From Manduca sexta (lineage: Eukaryota > Arthropoda > Insecta > Lepidoptera > Sphingidae), in NCBI RefSeq assembly GCF_014839805.1, contig NC_051126.1:9060609-9124608 (forward strand): DNA of 64,000 bases. Direction: 5' to 3'. Made by a program: the position numbers and the translations under genes. The notes under the pieces are model-generated. The model was given only the letters and a program-made list of their open reading frames with translations, was not told where the DNA came from and ran no database searches. This document shows positions 10,651-20,985 of this stretch, in pieces; the stretch's first letter is position 1; each line of letters starts with the position of its first letter.

Positions 10651-11917
10651 GTATAATGTAAATAATCCAATTAAGCATTAATAATTACTGTCACGTGAAT
10701 AATCACAAATTTTCGTTTTCCAAAACTTATCAGCTTAGAATAGAAACTCACAAGTCAACCTTGCGTAATCTAGTCTCTATCATTTGTTATTTTCCGATTA
10801 TAATCTGATTTTGTGTTAGACTTGCTTATGAAAATTAATTTTGCTTCGATCTGCGAATATTCCATTGAGCACTTTCGGGTTCTTAATGGGCAAGTCGAGG
10901 GCTCTAAATTATAACTTGTTTTGGAGAAGTTTTATCTAATTTTAGTAGAAGGTGTCCGGTCCAGGGTACGAACGGAAGTCCAGGGAAGAAAAGGTAAGAA
11001 AAGTTCCTTAAGAATACGGCAAGCTGCAAGGTCATATTACGCTATACAGTTTAGTGAAGGTAAACTGTGTTAGAACTTATTAACAGGGGAACGTGGCTTT
11101 GCCCGTATTATTCTTTACTTTAGATATAACCAAACTCTAAAATAAACAAACCCTTCTCAATATGATTCTCAAACTGAAAGATGAATCATGTCAATGTTAG
11201 TGCTCAAATAGAGTAATCATTTACTATAAAAGTATCACCATGCTCGTTTATCGGTCAGAGGCTGTTATATATTGTCTTTGTATATTAAAATGCATCCAAG
11301 ACAAAGAGCTAAAGGGTGAACCAGAATTTTTGCCAGACAACACCTCTTGCGATTCATTCAAAAGCGATAACAGGCTGTAAATAACTCCAAAAATCAGATA
11401 AACGACATTAAGGCGAAGCGATCTGGAATCACTTAATTAGTAGGCATTAAATCTGTCATTTACGCCTTCTGTCGGGCATTATAAAGCTTTCCCCTTATAC
11501 TGTGCGTTTAAACCTTATCTAGGATCCATTATGTCACTAATAGAGGCTGGTTTATGTGCCAGCACCAATGAGCTACGAATCGAACGGCCAATCTGAAATT
11601 GCATGGGTGTTTTTATCTCCATACAAGGAATAATAAAAAAATATGTGCAATGTATGTTTTAGGAAATAATTTAATCAGACTAATTAAATGTTCTGCGTTA
11701 AAAAAACTATTTTTGCATATTTCATTTATGCCACAACGATTAAAATGAATCTTCTACTTAATACAAATATTTACATTGACTCACTGGAGCTTAATATACC
11801 ATTAGCAAAGTTTTTCGGTTCTCTCCTCGTTGTAAATTATGAATATACGTTTATCTCTTTTGACATATTCTTAAGACTGTTTTATAGCAGAGTAAAGAAT
11901 TGTATATACCAGTAGCT
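10651..11917. other. AT-rich unique DNA, nothing certain
   Basis: The stretch near 11,540-11,600 contains ACGAATCGAAC, a weak minus-strand B-box-like match with no A box. It is not called as a tRNA gene or SINE. The 75-codon frame at 11,688-11,915 is AT-driven. Confidence 0.5.
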
Positions 11918-11943
11918 CCAGTAAAATATATTTATTTTACTGG
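11918..11943. repeat. 11-bp inverted repeat beside a LINE-tail copy
   Basis: CCAGTAAAATA (11,918-11,928) and TATTTTACTGG (11,933-11,943) are exact reverse complements with a four-base spacer. It lies directly before the plus-strand LINE-tail fragment. Whether the two are linked is not known. Confidence 0.6.
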
Positions 11944-11949
11944 AATCTG

Positions 11950-12215
11950 GGATGCGAGGGGCTATCTGGATATGGCTATCGCAGTGTTTATTTCTACCGC
12001 CAAGCAGCACGGTGCATGCACTGATGTGTTCTGGATTAGAAGACATTATAAACGGCGTAATTACTGGGCTTTATGAGACTAAATATATTATATCTGCGGT
12101 GACGAGCGCAGTGGATTGCCATGCAGTACTATCGTGTTGCTACTGTTTATGTGTGGTCGTATCACTCCCCAACAGGCGAGCGGCATGCTCGCCTCGTCCT
12201 TAAACTGCAATAAAA
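11950..12215 (+). mobile_element. LINE-type 3' tail, same family, copy 4 (plus)
   Basis: This is the reverse-complement orientation of the 7461 and 10,415 copies and is more diverged. Blocks in order are GCAGTGTTTATTTCTACCGCC, GGCGTAATTACTGGGC, GACGAGCGCAGTGG, TTGCTACTGTTTATGTGTGG, TCGTATCACTCCCCAACAGG and CTCGCCTCGTCCTT. It ends with TGCAATAAAACTT near 12,207-12,219, a decayed A-rich tail. The 83-codon open frame inside is a by-product of the element and not a host gene. Confidence 0.68.
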
Positions 12216-12647
12216 CTTAAGAAACTTTCCCATAAAATTATGTCAATATGTCATCCAAAAAAACAAACATAAAATGTATGTCAATAATTTCAGATAACTA
12301 TCATATATGAATGATTTATTCTGCAGTAAGAACTTATGAATTCATTCTTAAATTACAAAACATACATCGCCGAACAAATTATGATGCAGTTATGATAATT
12401 CGCGACGACGTATCCTTTTTTGAGCTTCCTACATCGCTGTCAAAGCAAGAAAATGGTCAAACAGGGGCTGAGAGAGCTCGCGGGCACAGTTTACTGATCC
12501 ATCTAGATTGCCTAATTTAGTGATGCCTCCACTTTCGAAGTTGTAAACCTTTATGTAGATACGGGTTGTAAATACACATTTATGTTTCTCGCTTGATAAA
12601 ATAATGACGGCTAGTAAATAAGTGAAGCATTTTAATTAATTATAAAG
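12216..12647. other. AT-rich unique DNA, nothing seen
   Basis: A 69-codon open frame (12,311-12,520 plus) has no recognisable features. No repeat was recognised. Confidence 0.5.
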
Positions 12648-12840
12648 TATAGCTGCCCACGGCTTCGCTTGAGTGATGGAGTATGGACTTTAGTTCCCGA
12701 GATAAATATTGAATAGAAATTCTACGTTCGGTTAAGTTTCATTAATGCTAAATAATCTATTTAGAATCTTAGTCATGAAATTCAATTTAGGTATTTTCAG
12801 GTTTTGACAGAGAGAGAAATTCGGCCTTACTATATTAATG
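12648..12840 (+). mobile_element. Decayed element with 'gcccgcggcttcgc' core, copy 1
   Basis: TAGCTGCCCACGGCTTCGCTT at the left matches the conserved edge of a very common lepidopteran element type (actag-ttgcccgcggcttcgcccgcgtg). The right end has TTTGACAGAGAGAGAAATTC followed by CTATATTAATGAG, resembling the usual opposite end (tttgacagagagagttac ... ttatattattag). The interior is strongly diverged. Whether the parent is a Helitron-like element or a LINE 3' end cannot be settled here. Confidence 0.5.
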
Positions 12841-13535
12841 AGTGACTACATGTGAATGATATTACAGGAGACAAAAAAAATAACGAAACATATTTTTAAA
12901 ATAGTAATACCAAGTATAAATTATTTGTGAATTTCTTAATTATTATGAAAATGATTTCAATATTTTCAATTAACTATTTTTTACGCAGATATTGTTGCTT
13001 AAACAAATATAATTCTGTGATTTTTAAACTTTTCTACATACTTTTCATTTTGTTGTATAATATTAACATTATTAATAGAAGTGTCCCAACGTACTATAAT
13101 ATGAATTTTAAATAAAAAATTTACTATTACTCATTTGGAACCCATTTTGTTACAACATCAAAATATTTTATATTTGATTCCTTCTCTTTTTAGATAAAAA
13201 GCAAAATAATATTGAAATAGGCTATTTGTTACACATCCACAATTTAAAATCATAATATGTTAAAAATTAGGAGTTTTAGACTACAGAACGGGCCAAAGAA
13301 ATAGACAAACACTCATACTCATACAGTGCACACGTACATGTGCTGAACCATTAAACTAAAACAACAACAATAGCCGAGTTCGAGACTCCATGCGGCCTTC
13401 TGTATTGATGTACAGTTATTTATTTATTTATTACAATTGTACACTTTACGTATTCGGTCGTTTTGATGAAAAACAATGTCCAATTACGACCAAATCACAA
13501 GTATGTTCAATGGGAGCTCATTGACATTCCTTGCG
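12841..13535. other. AT-rich unique DNA, nothing seen
   Basis: This contains a short A-run and TTTA repeats near 13,420. No gene or family was recognised. Confidence 0.5.
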
Positions 13536-13975
13536 CAGATCCGGCCGCAATGTTCAATCGTTCGGGTCTTGGACATTGGGCCTTTAGTGCTTGGAGCCAA
13601 TGTTGGTAGTCCAACATTATCTACGCGGGATTATATTGCTAATAGAACTCTCATATGCGAAAGCCTGACTGGGTCAGTACTACTGCGGTGTTTATTTCTG
13701 CTGTCAAGCGCTGTTACATTTAATAGTTTAAGGAAAATTTTAGCAAGTATAATTATCGGGCATTTTAAGACTTAACATTCTATGTGTCTGGTTGGCGAGC
13801 GCAATGACTCTCAGAGAGTTCACATAATATAACTTTTGAAATCTTCTTCTTCTAAACAATCAAAAGAAACGTAGTTTGAACCATCTACAAATATTGGCCC
13901 AACATGTTCACAAATGATCGGCCAAGGCACTGAGTAATGTTACGTACATCTGCGAACGTTGGACGGACAAACGGT
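13536..13975. repeat. Cluster of TTGG/CCAA motifs flanking a LINE fragment
   Basis: TTGGACATTGGGCC (13,568-13,581), GCCAATGTTGG (near 13,597), GTCCAACATT (near 13,608), ATATTGGCCCAACATG (near 13,891), GGCCAAGGC (near 13,920) and ACGTTGGAC (near 13,957) lie on both sides of the LINE-tail fragment at 13,645-13,812. Similar runs of alternating CCAATATTGG-like words occur in some lepidopteran repeats. It may be one element interrupted by an insertion. The 99-codon open frame at 13,476-13,775 crosses it and is not considered a gene. Confidence 0.4.
13645..13812 (+). mobile_element. LINE-type 3' tail, same family, copy 5 (fragment)
   Basis: GAACTCTCATATGCG, then CTGGGTCAGTACTACTGCGG, then TTTATTTCTGCTGTCAAG, then ATTATCGGGCATTTTAAGAC and GGTTGGCGAGCGCAATG match by eye the reverse complement of the right-hand half of copy 1. 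An internal segment is replaced or lost around 13,715-13,750. The A-tail end is absent, so this is a broken internal fragment. Confidence 0.6.
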
Positions 13976-14289
13976 AAGCTTATTAGACAAATTTATTGCT
14001 TATGCTCTGTCCAAGACCAGCGAGTTGCGAAGGAAAAGCGGAAGGAGTTCGCTCTTTCATATTATGTACTCCTAGTATGTGAAACAGAACTGAATTATAC
14101 TATGAACGTTATTAATTCCGCTATTACATAGTTTATCTGCATACAAAAAGTTGTTTTTATGTCATATTTCATATCACTTAATTGTTCACTTATAACTTAT
14201 CTATTCCTACGATGCATATAAAAGGAATCTAAACTCCAGGCATTGTTTATAGGGCATTTATTTATTTAAGAATGACTGAAAGAAGACTA
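13976..14289. other. AT-rich DNA, nothing seen
   Basis: TATAAAAG at about 14,217 is a TATA-like word without any gene downstream. Nothing else was recognised. Confidence 0.45.
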
Positions 14290-14515
14290 CCGCGGTAGCG
14301 TAGTTGTATTACGGTACACTGCAATGCTTAAGTCTCGAGTTCGATTACCGGGGTCGACAAAGTTTGGGTTTTTCTATTCATTATCAGCCCGAAGTCTGGA
14401 TTTTGTGTACGATATTGCGAAAGGCTTGCCTTCGTTACATTATGAGATGGAATACACACGGCGAATAGTAGGTGCTGGATAAAATATGTGAGCGTATGTA
14501 TGTGTGTGTGTACCA
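14290..14515 (+). mobile_element. tRNA-derived SINE, 'cttcgggg-tail' group, with A and B boxes
   Basis: The head reads GCGGTAGCGTAGTTGTATTA, with an A-box match TAGCGTAGTTG at 14,296-14,306. A B-box-like GAGTTCGATTACC follows at 14,337-14,349, at the spacing of a Pol III internal promoter. The body has GGGTTTTTCTATTCATTATC and AGTCTGGATTTTGTG, aligning with the copies at 4455 and 15,270-15,505. The end is a GTATGTATGTGTGTGTGTAC tail. Most of the TACCCCTTCGGGG block is missing here. No clean target-site duplication was found. Confidence 0.78.
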
Positions 14516-15134
14516 CATAAAATAAACATGATTGAATATAAAAACAACTACATAAAACTACAATTTAGTAAACCTCTGTGTATATTGAATTAAGCGTTAC
14601 TATACGTAAAGATTTTTTCTAAGGAATCTAAAGTCTACCACTTCGTATGAGGCCAACGTGGTGAATTTAAAAGCTTAAACACTCTCAGTAACAGAAAAGC
14701 CTCGTGCCCAGCTGTGGGTCAGTATATAATACTTGTTTTATTACAGGTATTGCTAGCGACTACAACTATGTGAAGGACTTTTAATAAATGTCCTACTGTA
14801 TCTGATATTACATATAATATTTGTAAAAAATAAAATACATATGTTACAAAAACACACATAGGCGAATAAATATTTTAATCCCCCGAGAGTGGTGTTTATT
14901 CCCCACCTATACGTGTACGATCAATGCTAACAGACTAACAACTTTAACTATAGGTATCATGATACCAATTACAAAATGTCCTTAAGGTTAAGTCGGTCAT
15001 ATTAAATATTATGGGTAGTCGCTAATGACAACTCCGCGGCAGATATTGATGAAGCCTTCACCTTTAACATGTAAATTAAGTCACTTTACGATAAAAACAT
15101 CCAACTGTCATTACAAGTTGCTATACATAAGTGG
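14516..15134. other. AT-rich DNA, nothing seen
   Basis: No gene or repeat was recognised in this interval. Confidence 0.5.
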
Positions 15135-15250
15135 TATATTTTTTCCAGAAGGCCGGCAAACGAGCGAGTTGGTCACAGGTGGGGATATGTGATTACAAAC
15201 GCCTATGGATGTGAAGAATGTTAGAGAAATTCCGGGTGCACCCGACCTAT
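15135..15250 (-). mobile_element. LINE-type 3' tail, 'ccggcaaacgagc' family
   Basis: GGCCGGCAAACGAGCGAGTTGG, then GTGATTAC, AAACGCCTATGGATGTG and a cytosine-rich end match by eye the common lepidopteran block 'ggcaaacgagcagacgggtcac ... gccgcccatggacac'. In the minus sense it ends in TGGAAAAAATATAC, a decayed A tail, at the left. It lies immediately downstream, in the same minus sense, of the SINE at 15,270-15,505. The open frames crossing it on both strands are by-products. Confidence 0.6.
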
Positions 15251-15269
15251 AGGGAAGGATATGGGACTT

Positions 15270-15505
15270 TATGTCACACACACTCACGCTTTGTATCCCC
15301 GATGGGGTGGGCAGAGGTGCATCCACTTTTCGCCGTGTGTATTCTGTCCCATGTGATAAGGCTCTCTACATCAGGCACAAATACCAGACTCCGAGCTGAT
15401 ACCGAGTAGAAAAACCCAATAATCACTTTGCCCAACTCGGAGATGGAACTCGAGATCTCAACACTGCAGTCTTACCGTAATACAACTACGCCACAGAGAC
15501 AGCCA
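15270..15505 (-). mobile_element. tRNA-derived SINE, 'cttcgggg-tail' group (minus)
   Basis: In the minus sense the head reads CTGTGGCGTAGTTGTATTACG (complement 15,473-15,493), containing a perfect A box (TGGCGTAGTTG). The B-box region CGAGTTCCATCTCC is degenerate. The body has TTGGGTTTTTCTACTCGG, AGCTCGGAGTCTGGTATTTGTG and GGACAGAATACACACGGCG. The 3' block CTCTGCCCACCCCATCGGGG (complement near 15,293-15,317) leads into a TGTGTGTG tail. It is the best-preserved member of this group in the window. Confidence 0.8.
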
Positions 15506-18033
15506 TTAAATTTATGGGTCTCTCGCAATATCACGGATTGCGCGTAATAGCAAAGTTACTGCCTAATAAGTTTTCTTTAAGAAATTTGTTATATATGTCG
15601 AGCCATTCCGCTCACTATAAACAATTGGGCGCGGTATGCCTCTTCTACATAAAATGGTAAAAAATTGGAATTTGATAGGAAGATTCCAGAATTAACTTTC
15701 AGGATTCATATTCATGAGGAGTATAACAATTATCCAAGAAAATACTTAGATCATATGAAGGATTGAAGTTATGATAATAGTCCAGTGAAGTTAATTAAAC
15801 GATAACGACAGAGACAAAATACGAATGCGTAATATAAAAACAAGAACTTATTTAATAAAATTTAACGCCACTTGCCTGTAATATTTTTAGTATGTTTAAA
15901 AACAATTAAATAACAGAAGCTCAAGCTATAAACATCAACAAGAAACAAAACAGCCCTATACACACGAGATCTACAATTGTGTTCACCATAAACGTGGTGT
16001 TTAACAACGTGTAATTTTTTCAACCTCACCTATCAATCTATTTTACGGCAATAAGATTCTAATATAGGCCCATTCAAAGCTCCCCATCGTTTTCGACACA
16101 AGCCGCTATTAATGATCCAAGTAGTAATAAAATTATACCTATCCTTGTATCAGCTCTAAAATAGTCAATTACACGACAATTACTGGTAATTTTATTGTCT
16201 CTTACATGTGTATTTTTTATCGATTCAATTACCAAATGCGATAAATTGTGTCATAGGAAAAATCTTTTATGGGAGTCTGCTATTTTTTATAAATAAAGCA
16301 ATAAGGTCTATTTAGTTCTAATTATTACATGGGTAATGTGTATTTTTAGCTTGTAATTACATAATAAAGAATGAAATACGTCTGTATGTATACGGATTGG
16401 TCGTACAAATATATTTTTTGCTATGCATGTAAACAGACCGTTATTGAGCTATTGAAGGCACGAATTAAATAACAATTATTGTTAGTCCCCTTTGTACCAT
16501 CCGATACGATAACGACACTACTACTTCACGATTTACATACGATTTAACACGATTCAAATGGTAATGAATTACCCACTAAGATATAATTTATTAAATTAAC
16601 AGATATTTTGAATGTTGGATTCATTATTAAGAATATTGAAAGCGTGAATTGATATACCCATATAGACTATATTTACAATTGAGTATCTTGTCTAATTATT
16701 CTTATTTATACGGTGTTCATTTATACCATGAAATGATATATACATTACCAATTATTCATAATAAACCGCACCTGCATTAGTTAACTAACAACATTTTGTT
16801 ATTTGTCAATACAGTGGAGAAAATATATTGATTTTATTATTTTTAATTATAATCAATTAAAACATCCAATCATAGACATAAGCTAATAGCGAGCGGTACA
16901 ACAGATAAAAAGCGGGTTGGAGTCACGATTGACCCAAATTATCATAACTGGTATTACACGAACAAAGATATGTAATTAATAGAAGAATAAAATAAATAAA
17001 TTAGGTATTTGTAAACCAAAAATATTTTTTTTACATCTCAATCTTAAAATTACTAGATTTCGTACGTAAGTAAAATATTTGTGACAAATATAGCCAAACA
17101 TTATTAGTTATTACGTATCATGACAAAATAATTATTCACTAAGGAGTAATTTAAGCCAAGCAAATTGGAAACACTTAAACTGTACAAGTTAATTTTTTAA
17201 TAGACCAAGAAACATAATATCGCATTGCAAATTACAAGCGTTTATTTTACATTGTTTGCAGATGACATAAAAATATTTCAGTAATTACATTACAATGAAC
17301 AAACAATCCAACGACAGTATCTTATTTATGTGTCAGAATATGACAACCAAAAGAGAAAGAGTCCATTATGTCGGCTGCCCTGTCATTTGTCAATAAAAAA
17401 TATGATTGTTACTCTTTAGGAGTTAGATTTATCGGTTGATAAATGTATCATAAAATATTTACAATTACAGATGGCTGCCATGGTATGTTTTATTCGATGC
17501 ATTCGTCCTACAACACACAGTATTTGAAAATGATATTATGTTATTAATATCCAATATTTATGTCTAGCATGATATTTAAAAACAGTGACCGATTGTTATA
17601 ATATAACAAATTAGCCACATTTAGTACTACATAATATCTTTTTATACAGTTTAAGAAAAGGTGCGCTTGATAAAGTAGAGAATATATCAAATCCTTGGTC
17701 TGACTGGTCACAGCGGTAGTTATTTTAATATCATTTAAAAATATATTTTGTGAACGGGTCCAATAAAATATTATTTCTATTATTTGGTTCGTTCATAGCT
17801 AAAAGCAATTTGGTTTAATTCAAAACTACTCGTTTCCACTTGCATTCCAGCACCTGCTATATCGCGGCTTACTGCGACATTTATGTCATCAGAAACCAAT
17901 TACTATAAGTTTAAAAAAGACCCTATCGATGTCATGTATTGATATATCATTCAATTATGATTTATAATTGAGATACGCAAAGAAAACGTTTTTCAAAAAA
18001 ACTTTATATTCATTATGGCCGGCTGTCTACACA
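15506..18033. other. 2.5 kb AT-rich unique DNA, no gene seen
   Basis: I find no open frame above 60 codons, no RNA gene and no repeat family that I recognise in this long stretch. Confidence 0.6.
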
Positions 18034-18047
18034 AATTAGCGCTAATT
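18034..18047. repeat. 14-bp perfect palindrome AATTAGCGCTAATT
   Basis: This palindrome has no spacer. About 45 bases on there is GACGTC, and then TATAAAAGGC at 18,093-18,102, a good TATA-box word. Together these could mark a core promoter, but no matching initiator or exon follows within 100 bases, so this is not called as a promoter. Confidence 0.4.
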
Positions 18048-18102
18048 GCTGAATTATAGAAAGCAAACACTTTCAAAAGCGACGTCGGAAAGTATAAAAG
18101 GC

Positions 18103-19308
18103 TTCACATGTCGTGTGTCGAAGCTGTTTGAAACTATACGATATCGAAAGAATTTTATTGTGTGACATTTAGAAAGACATAAAATAATGCAACGTCTGCC
18201 CGATAGTTGCGGTTTTTATAACAAACGCTGTACGACATTGATGGATCGAAGACAAATCGTCGTGACGAACTGTCTTCGGGAATAAATTTGACTCTTACAA
18301 TCCATCGCAATACGTTTTCCGTGAAATAACAATAAATTATATCGATTATAATAGTTCCAATCTCATTCTATTTCAAGAATAGTTTTATAACACGCGATAC
18401 TAGCCGTTAAAATACTTTTATTAGTGCCAGTGTTAAGTATGGATGTGATACGTGAGTTAGTATTCAAAATAATAAATAACTTATAAAGTGTATTAAAGAG
18501 TATAAAATGTACACTTTACTAACTTGCCTCAATAGATTATATTTAATCAGGCTATACTGAACTACGACGAAGTAATTACGCGGTCATTTTCAACGATTTC
18601 CCGTTACAATTTCTTAAAACCGATCGAAGTAAGACGACGTGGCGGTTGAACCGCATGACTCACAAACCAAGACGATTATAAATCATGTTGAAATGTAAAT
18701 TGCCACCGTATTGTAACAGATATTTAGCACAATTAGTCATTGCTCAACTGGTGTCAGACCAGATTCCAGATACTCGTTGTCATAATTAAAGCGTCGATCG
18801 TATATTCAGCGGCCCATACTTTCCTTTCGCAATGACTTTATTTTCCTTTACATACAATCGCCGCCTCAATCAGTAAATGTTATCTGATGGCAAATCTTTT
18901 TATGACTACGTTTAATGTTAATTAATTTTCCCGATAAGTCTCCAATTTATACCAGAATTTATTTCGATTTTTTTTTCAGGAAACAACATTGAATCACGTA
19001 ATGATTTTAAAGTGGATTCATAAAATAGTGGTAAAATATTATCTCTCTTCCAAGCATATAATACGGTTATAGACCTAGGTAAAACCTATGCTGTGAGCTA
19101 AGCTGACCTGTTTATAATATTTGAGATGGTGAATTAAGATAGGCTTGGGCAAATCAGATGAATAATTTGCGATAAAACAACACTTAAATTCAACTTTGCC
19201 TTAATATCTACAATTAGTTACTTATTTACTCTAATTGCAGTATTTATTTTACTTCTGGTTACAAATAAAAATACACAAATTCGAATAACATAATAAATAA
19301 AGTCCTTG
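18103..19308. other. AT-rich unique DNA, nothing seen
   Basis: No gene or repeat was recognised. A modest GC-richer patch around 18,600-18,670 has no identifiable content. Confidence 0.5.
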
Positions 19309-19385
19309 TCATTTTATCCTAACACATATTATATCCATTATAATTAATGGTTATAATGGATATAATATGTGTTAGGATAAAATGA
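19309..19385. repeat. Perfect 35-bp inverted repeat, 7-base loop
   Basis: The arms 19,309-19,343 and 19,351-19,385 are exact reverse complements around TTAATGG. This is the longest perfect palindrome I found in the window. Ten bases after it a decayed mobile element begins (CACTAGCTTTCGCCCGC). The perfect match implies recent origin or gene conversion between the arms. A fold-back element end, a repair-generated palindrome or an assembly artefact are all possible. Confidence 0.92.
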
Positions 19386-19395
19386 TTGATGTAGC

Positions 19396-19570
19396 ACTAG
19401 CTTTCGCCCGCATGAACAGGTTTTTCTATAGTAAAAGTAGTCTACATCCTTCCCTCGGTCTCAATTTATCTCCATACCAAATTTTATCGAAATGTGTTCA
19501 GTAGTTTTTGATTTTATTGCGTATAGGCATATACACAAACGCGTAAAAGGCCTTTGTTTTATAACGCGTA
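19396..19570 (+). mobile_element. Decayed element with 'gcccgcggcttcgc' core, copy 2
   Basis: ACTAGCTTTCGCCCGCATGAA is the conserved left edge. It is followed by TCTACATCCTTCCCTCGG, then CTCCATACCAAATTTTATCG, TGTTCAGTAGTTTTTGA and a final GGCCTTTGTTTTATAACG. This order matches the general layout of the lepidopteran element type described at 12,648. Boundaries are approximate and no duplication was found. Confidence 0.65.
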
Positions 19571-20864
19571 TGAATATCGATTATATATACAATAATACCT
19601 CAGCACTATCCAATACCAAGAACGATTAACATACGGCTAACGGGTTACTAACAGTTTTCTACGTAATGAGAACCTATATCAATCCATATACATTTGCAAT
19701 CGATATATCCAGATTTAATTACCGGGAGCTAATTAAGGCTTCACGGCTTTCAGTCAAGTCACGAGTTGGATCAGCAACGCCTATTTACATAAGAACTGCA
19801 TTATGTGCCTTTAGCTTTATAAAGTTGGCAGCAGTACCCTTGTGGCCTTTGCCTCCCGCTGCGATGGGAGATAGGGTGTGTGCTATGTGATACATCTGCG
19901 GACAATCTCCTGTCATTTTGATACCTGGACTTAGCTAACTCTAATATTAAATAATATTATGCTTAAATTTTGAATAAAAGATCAAATGTTGGGAAATATT
20001 GCGCTCTTGCAAAGGCTTATGTTCAACAAGATGTCGGTAAGTCGAGATGTAGAAATAAAATCCTTTTTTCTAATTCTTTTATTATGCACTACGGGTTACT
20101 TAACGTAATTATGTCAATGTTATAGACTGTTTTATGTATAGATAACATCATTCGATAATTCTGGGATCCTAAACAATGATTGATGTTTTGTGTTACATAC
20201 AAAACATATAAAATTGGTAAACCGACAAATTAACTATTACACTATAGATCAAAATTATTTAAATGTTTACTTTCGTTATAAATAAAATTTCTAAGTAAAA
20301 TAATAAATTTGACAATAGAAGTCGATTAAAGTGTTAAAATTTAAAAAAAAAACAATAAACTTGTGGACTTTACAGGTTTATACCTTACATCCGTTTACTA
20401 AAACTATTTAAATTCCTCATAAAATGCCAATATTATACGCACTCTGTCTGCTCCACAGACAACAAAGCTGAACGACTTGGCATAAATTCCTTCTCCGAAG
20501 CTTAAAACATGGACACAACAGTCGCGTGCGGCGCGTCCGAAGCGCCAGTATTCTGAATAAAATTAATCCCCCTTTAATCTTAACAACAAATGCAGATAAA
20601 TTTGCGGATGTTAGTGTAATTTCAATTTATCTTCAGCGGTTCCTTGTTAGTGGCTAACTGTTGTTAAACGCTATAAATAGGCTCTACTTTGAGTCAAAGA
20701 CAGCACTTGCACATGTATTCTTCGAGGAAATCAACGATGTATTGTGAGAAATTATTTGTTGTCGTATTAGTCTAAATAATTCGATCTCATTAGATCGTGT
20801 TGATCATAAACTTATTTCTTTAGCAATAGAAATGACAGACTTTAATATTTATTAAAAACCATAG
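19571..20864. other. AT-rich unique DNA, nothing certain
   Basis: A 74-codon open frame (19,666-19,890 plus) has no recognisable domain. A GC-richer patch lies at 20,515-20,560. TATAAATAGG at 20,672-20,681 is a TATA-like word with no gene behind it. Confidence 0.5.
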
Positions 20865-20985
20865 ACGATCTCAACGATGTCGTATGGAACGGAATATACA
20901 TGGCGATGTCTGTGAATTATTTGCTTCTTTGTCCACCCCTTCGGGGCTGAAGGTGGGGTTGTGACGGTGTATGGCATATACCTCT
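20865..20985 (+). mobile_element. 3' fragment of a 'cttcgggg-tail' SINE
   Basis: GTATGGAACGGAATATACATGG, then TTTGTCCACCCCTTCGGGG and TTGTGACGGTGTATGG align by eye with the SINE group's 3' region (catgggacggaatacac ... cctaccccttcgggg ... gcgtgacgttatgt). The tRNA-like head is missing. Confidence 0.6.

Noticed and set aside
11540..11600. Minus-strand B-box-like word ACGAATCGAAC
   Set aside because: Isolated weak match with no A box and no repeat context.
13476..13775. 99-codon plus-strand open frame
   Set aside because: It runs across a repeat-motif cluster and a LINE-tail fragment, so it is a by-product of repeats.
14290..14360. tRNA gene suggested by A and B boxes
   Set aside because: The stretch does not fold into a cloverleaf by eye and continues into a SINE body seen at several other places.
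18093..18130. TATA-box promoter at TATAAAAGGC
   Set aside because: No initiator at the right spacing and no open frame or exon downstream. TATA-like words are common in AT-rich DNA.
20672..20705. TATA-box promoter at TATAAATAGG
   Set aside because: Same reasons: no initiator match and no gene downstream.
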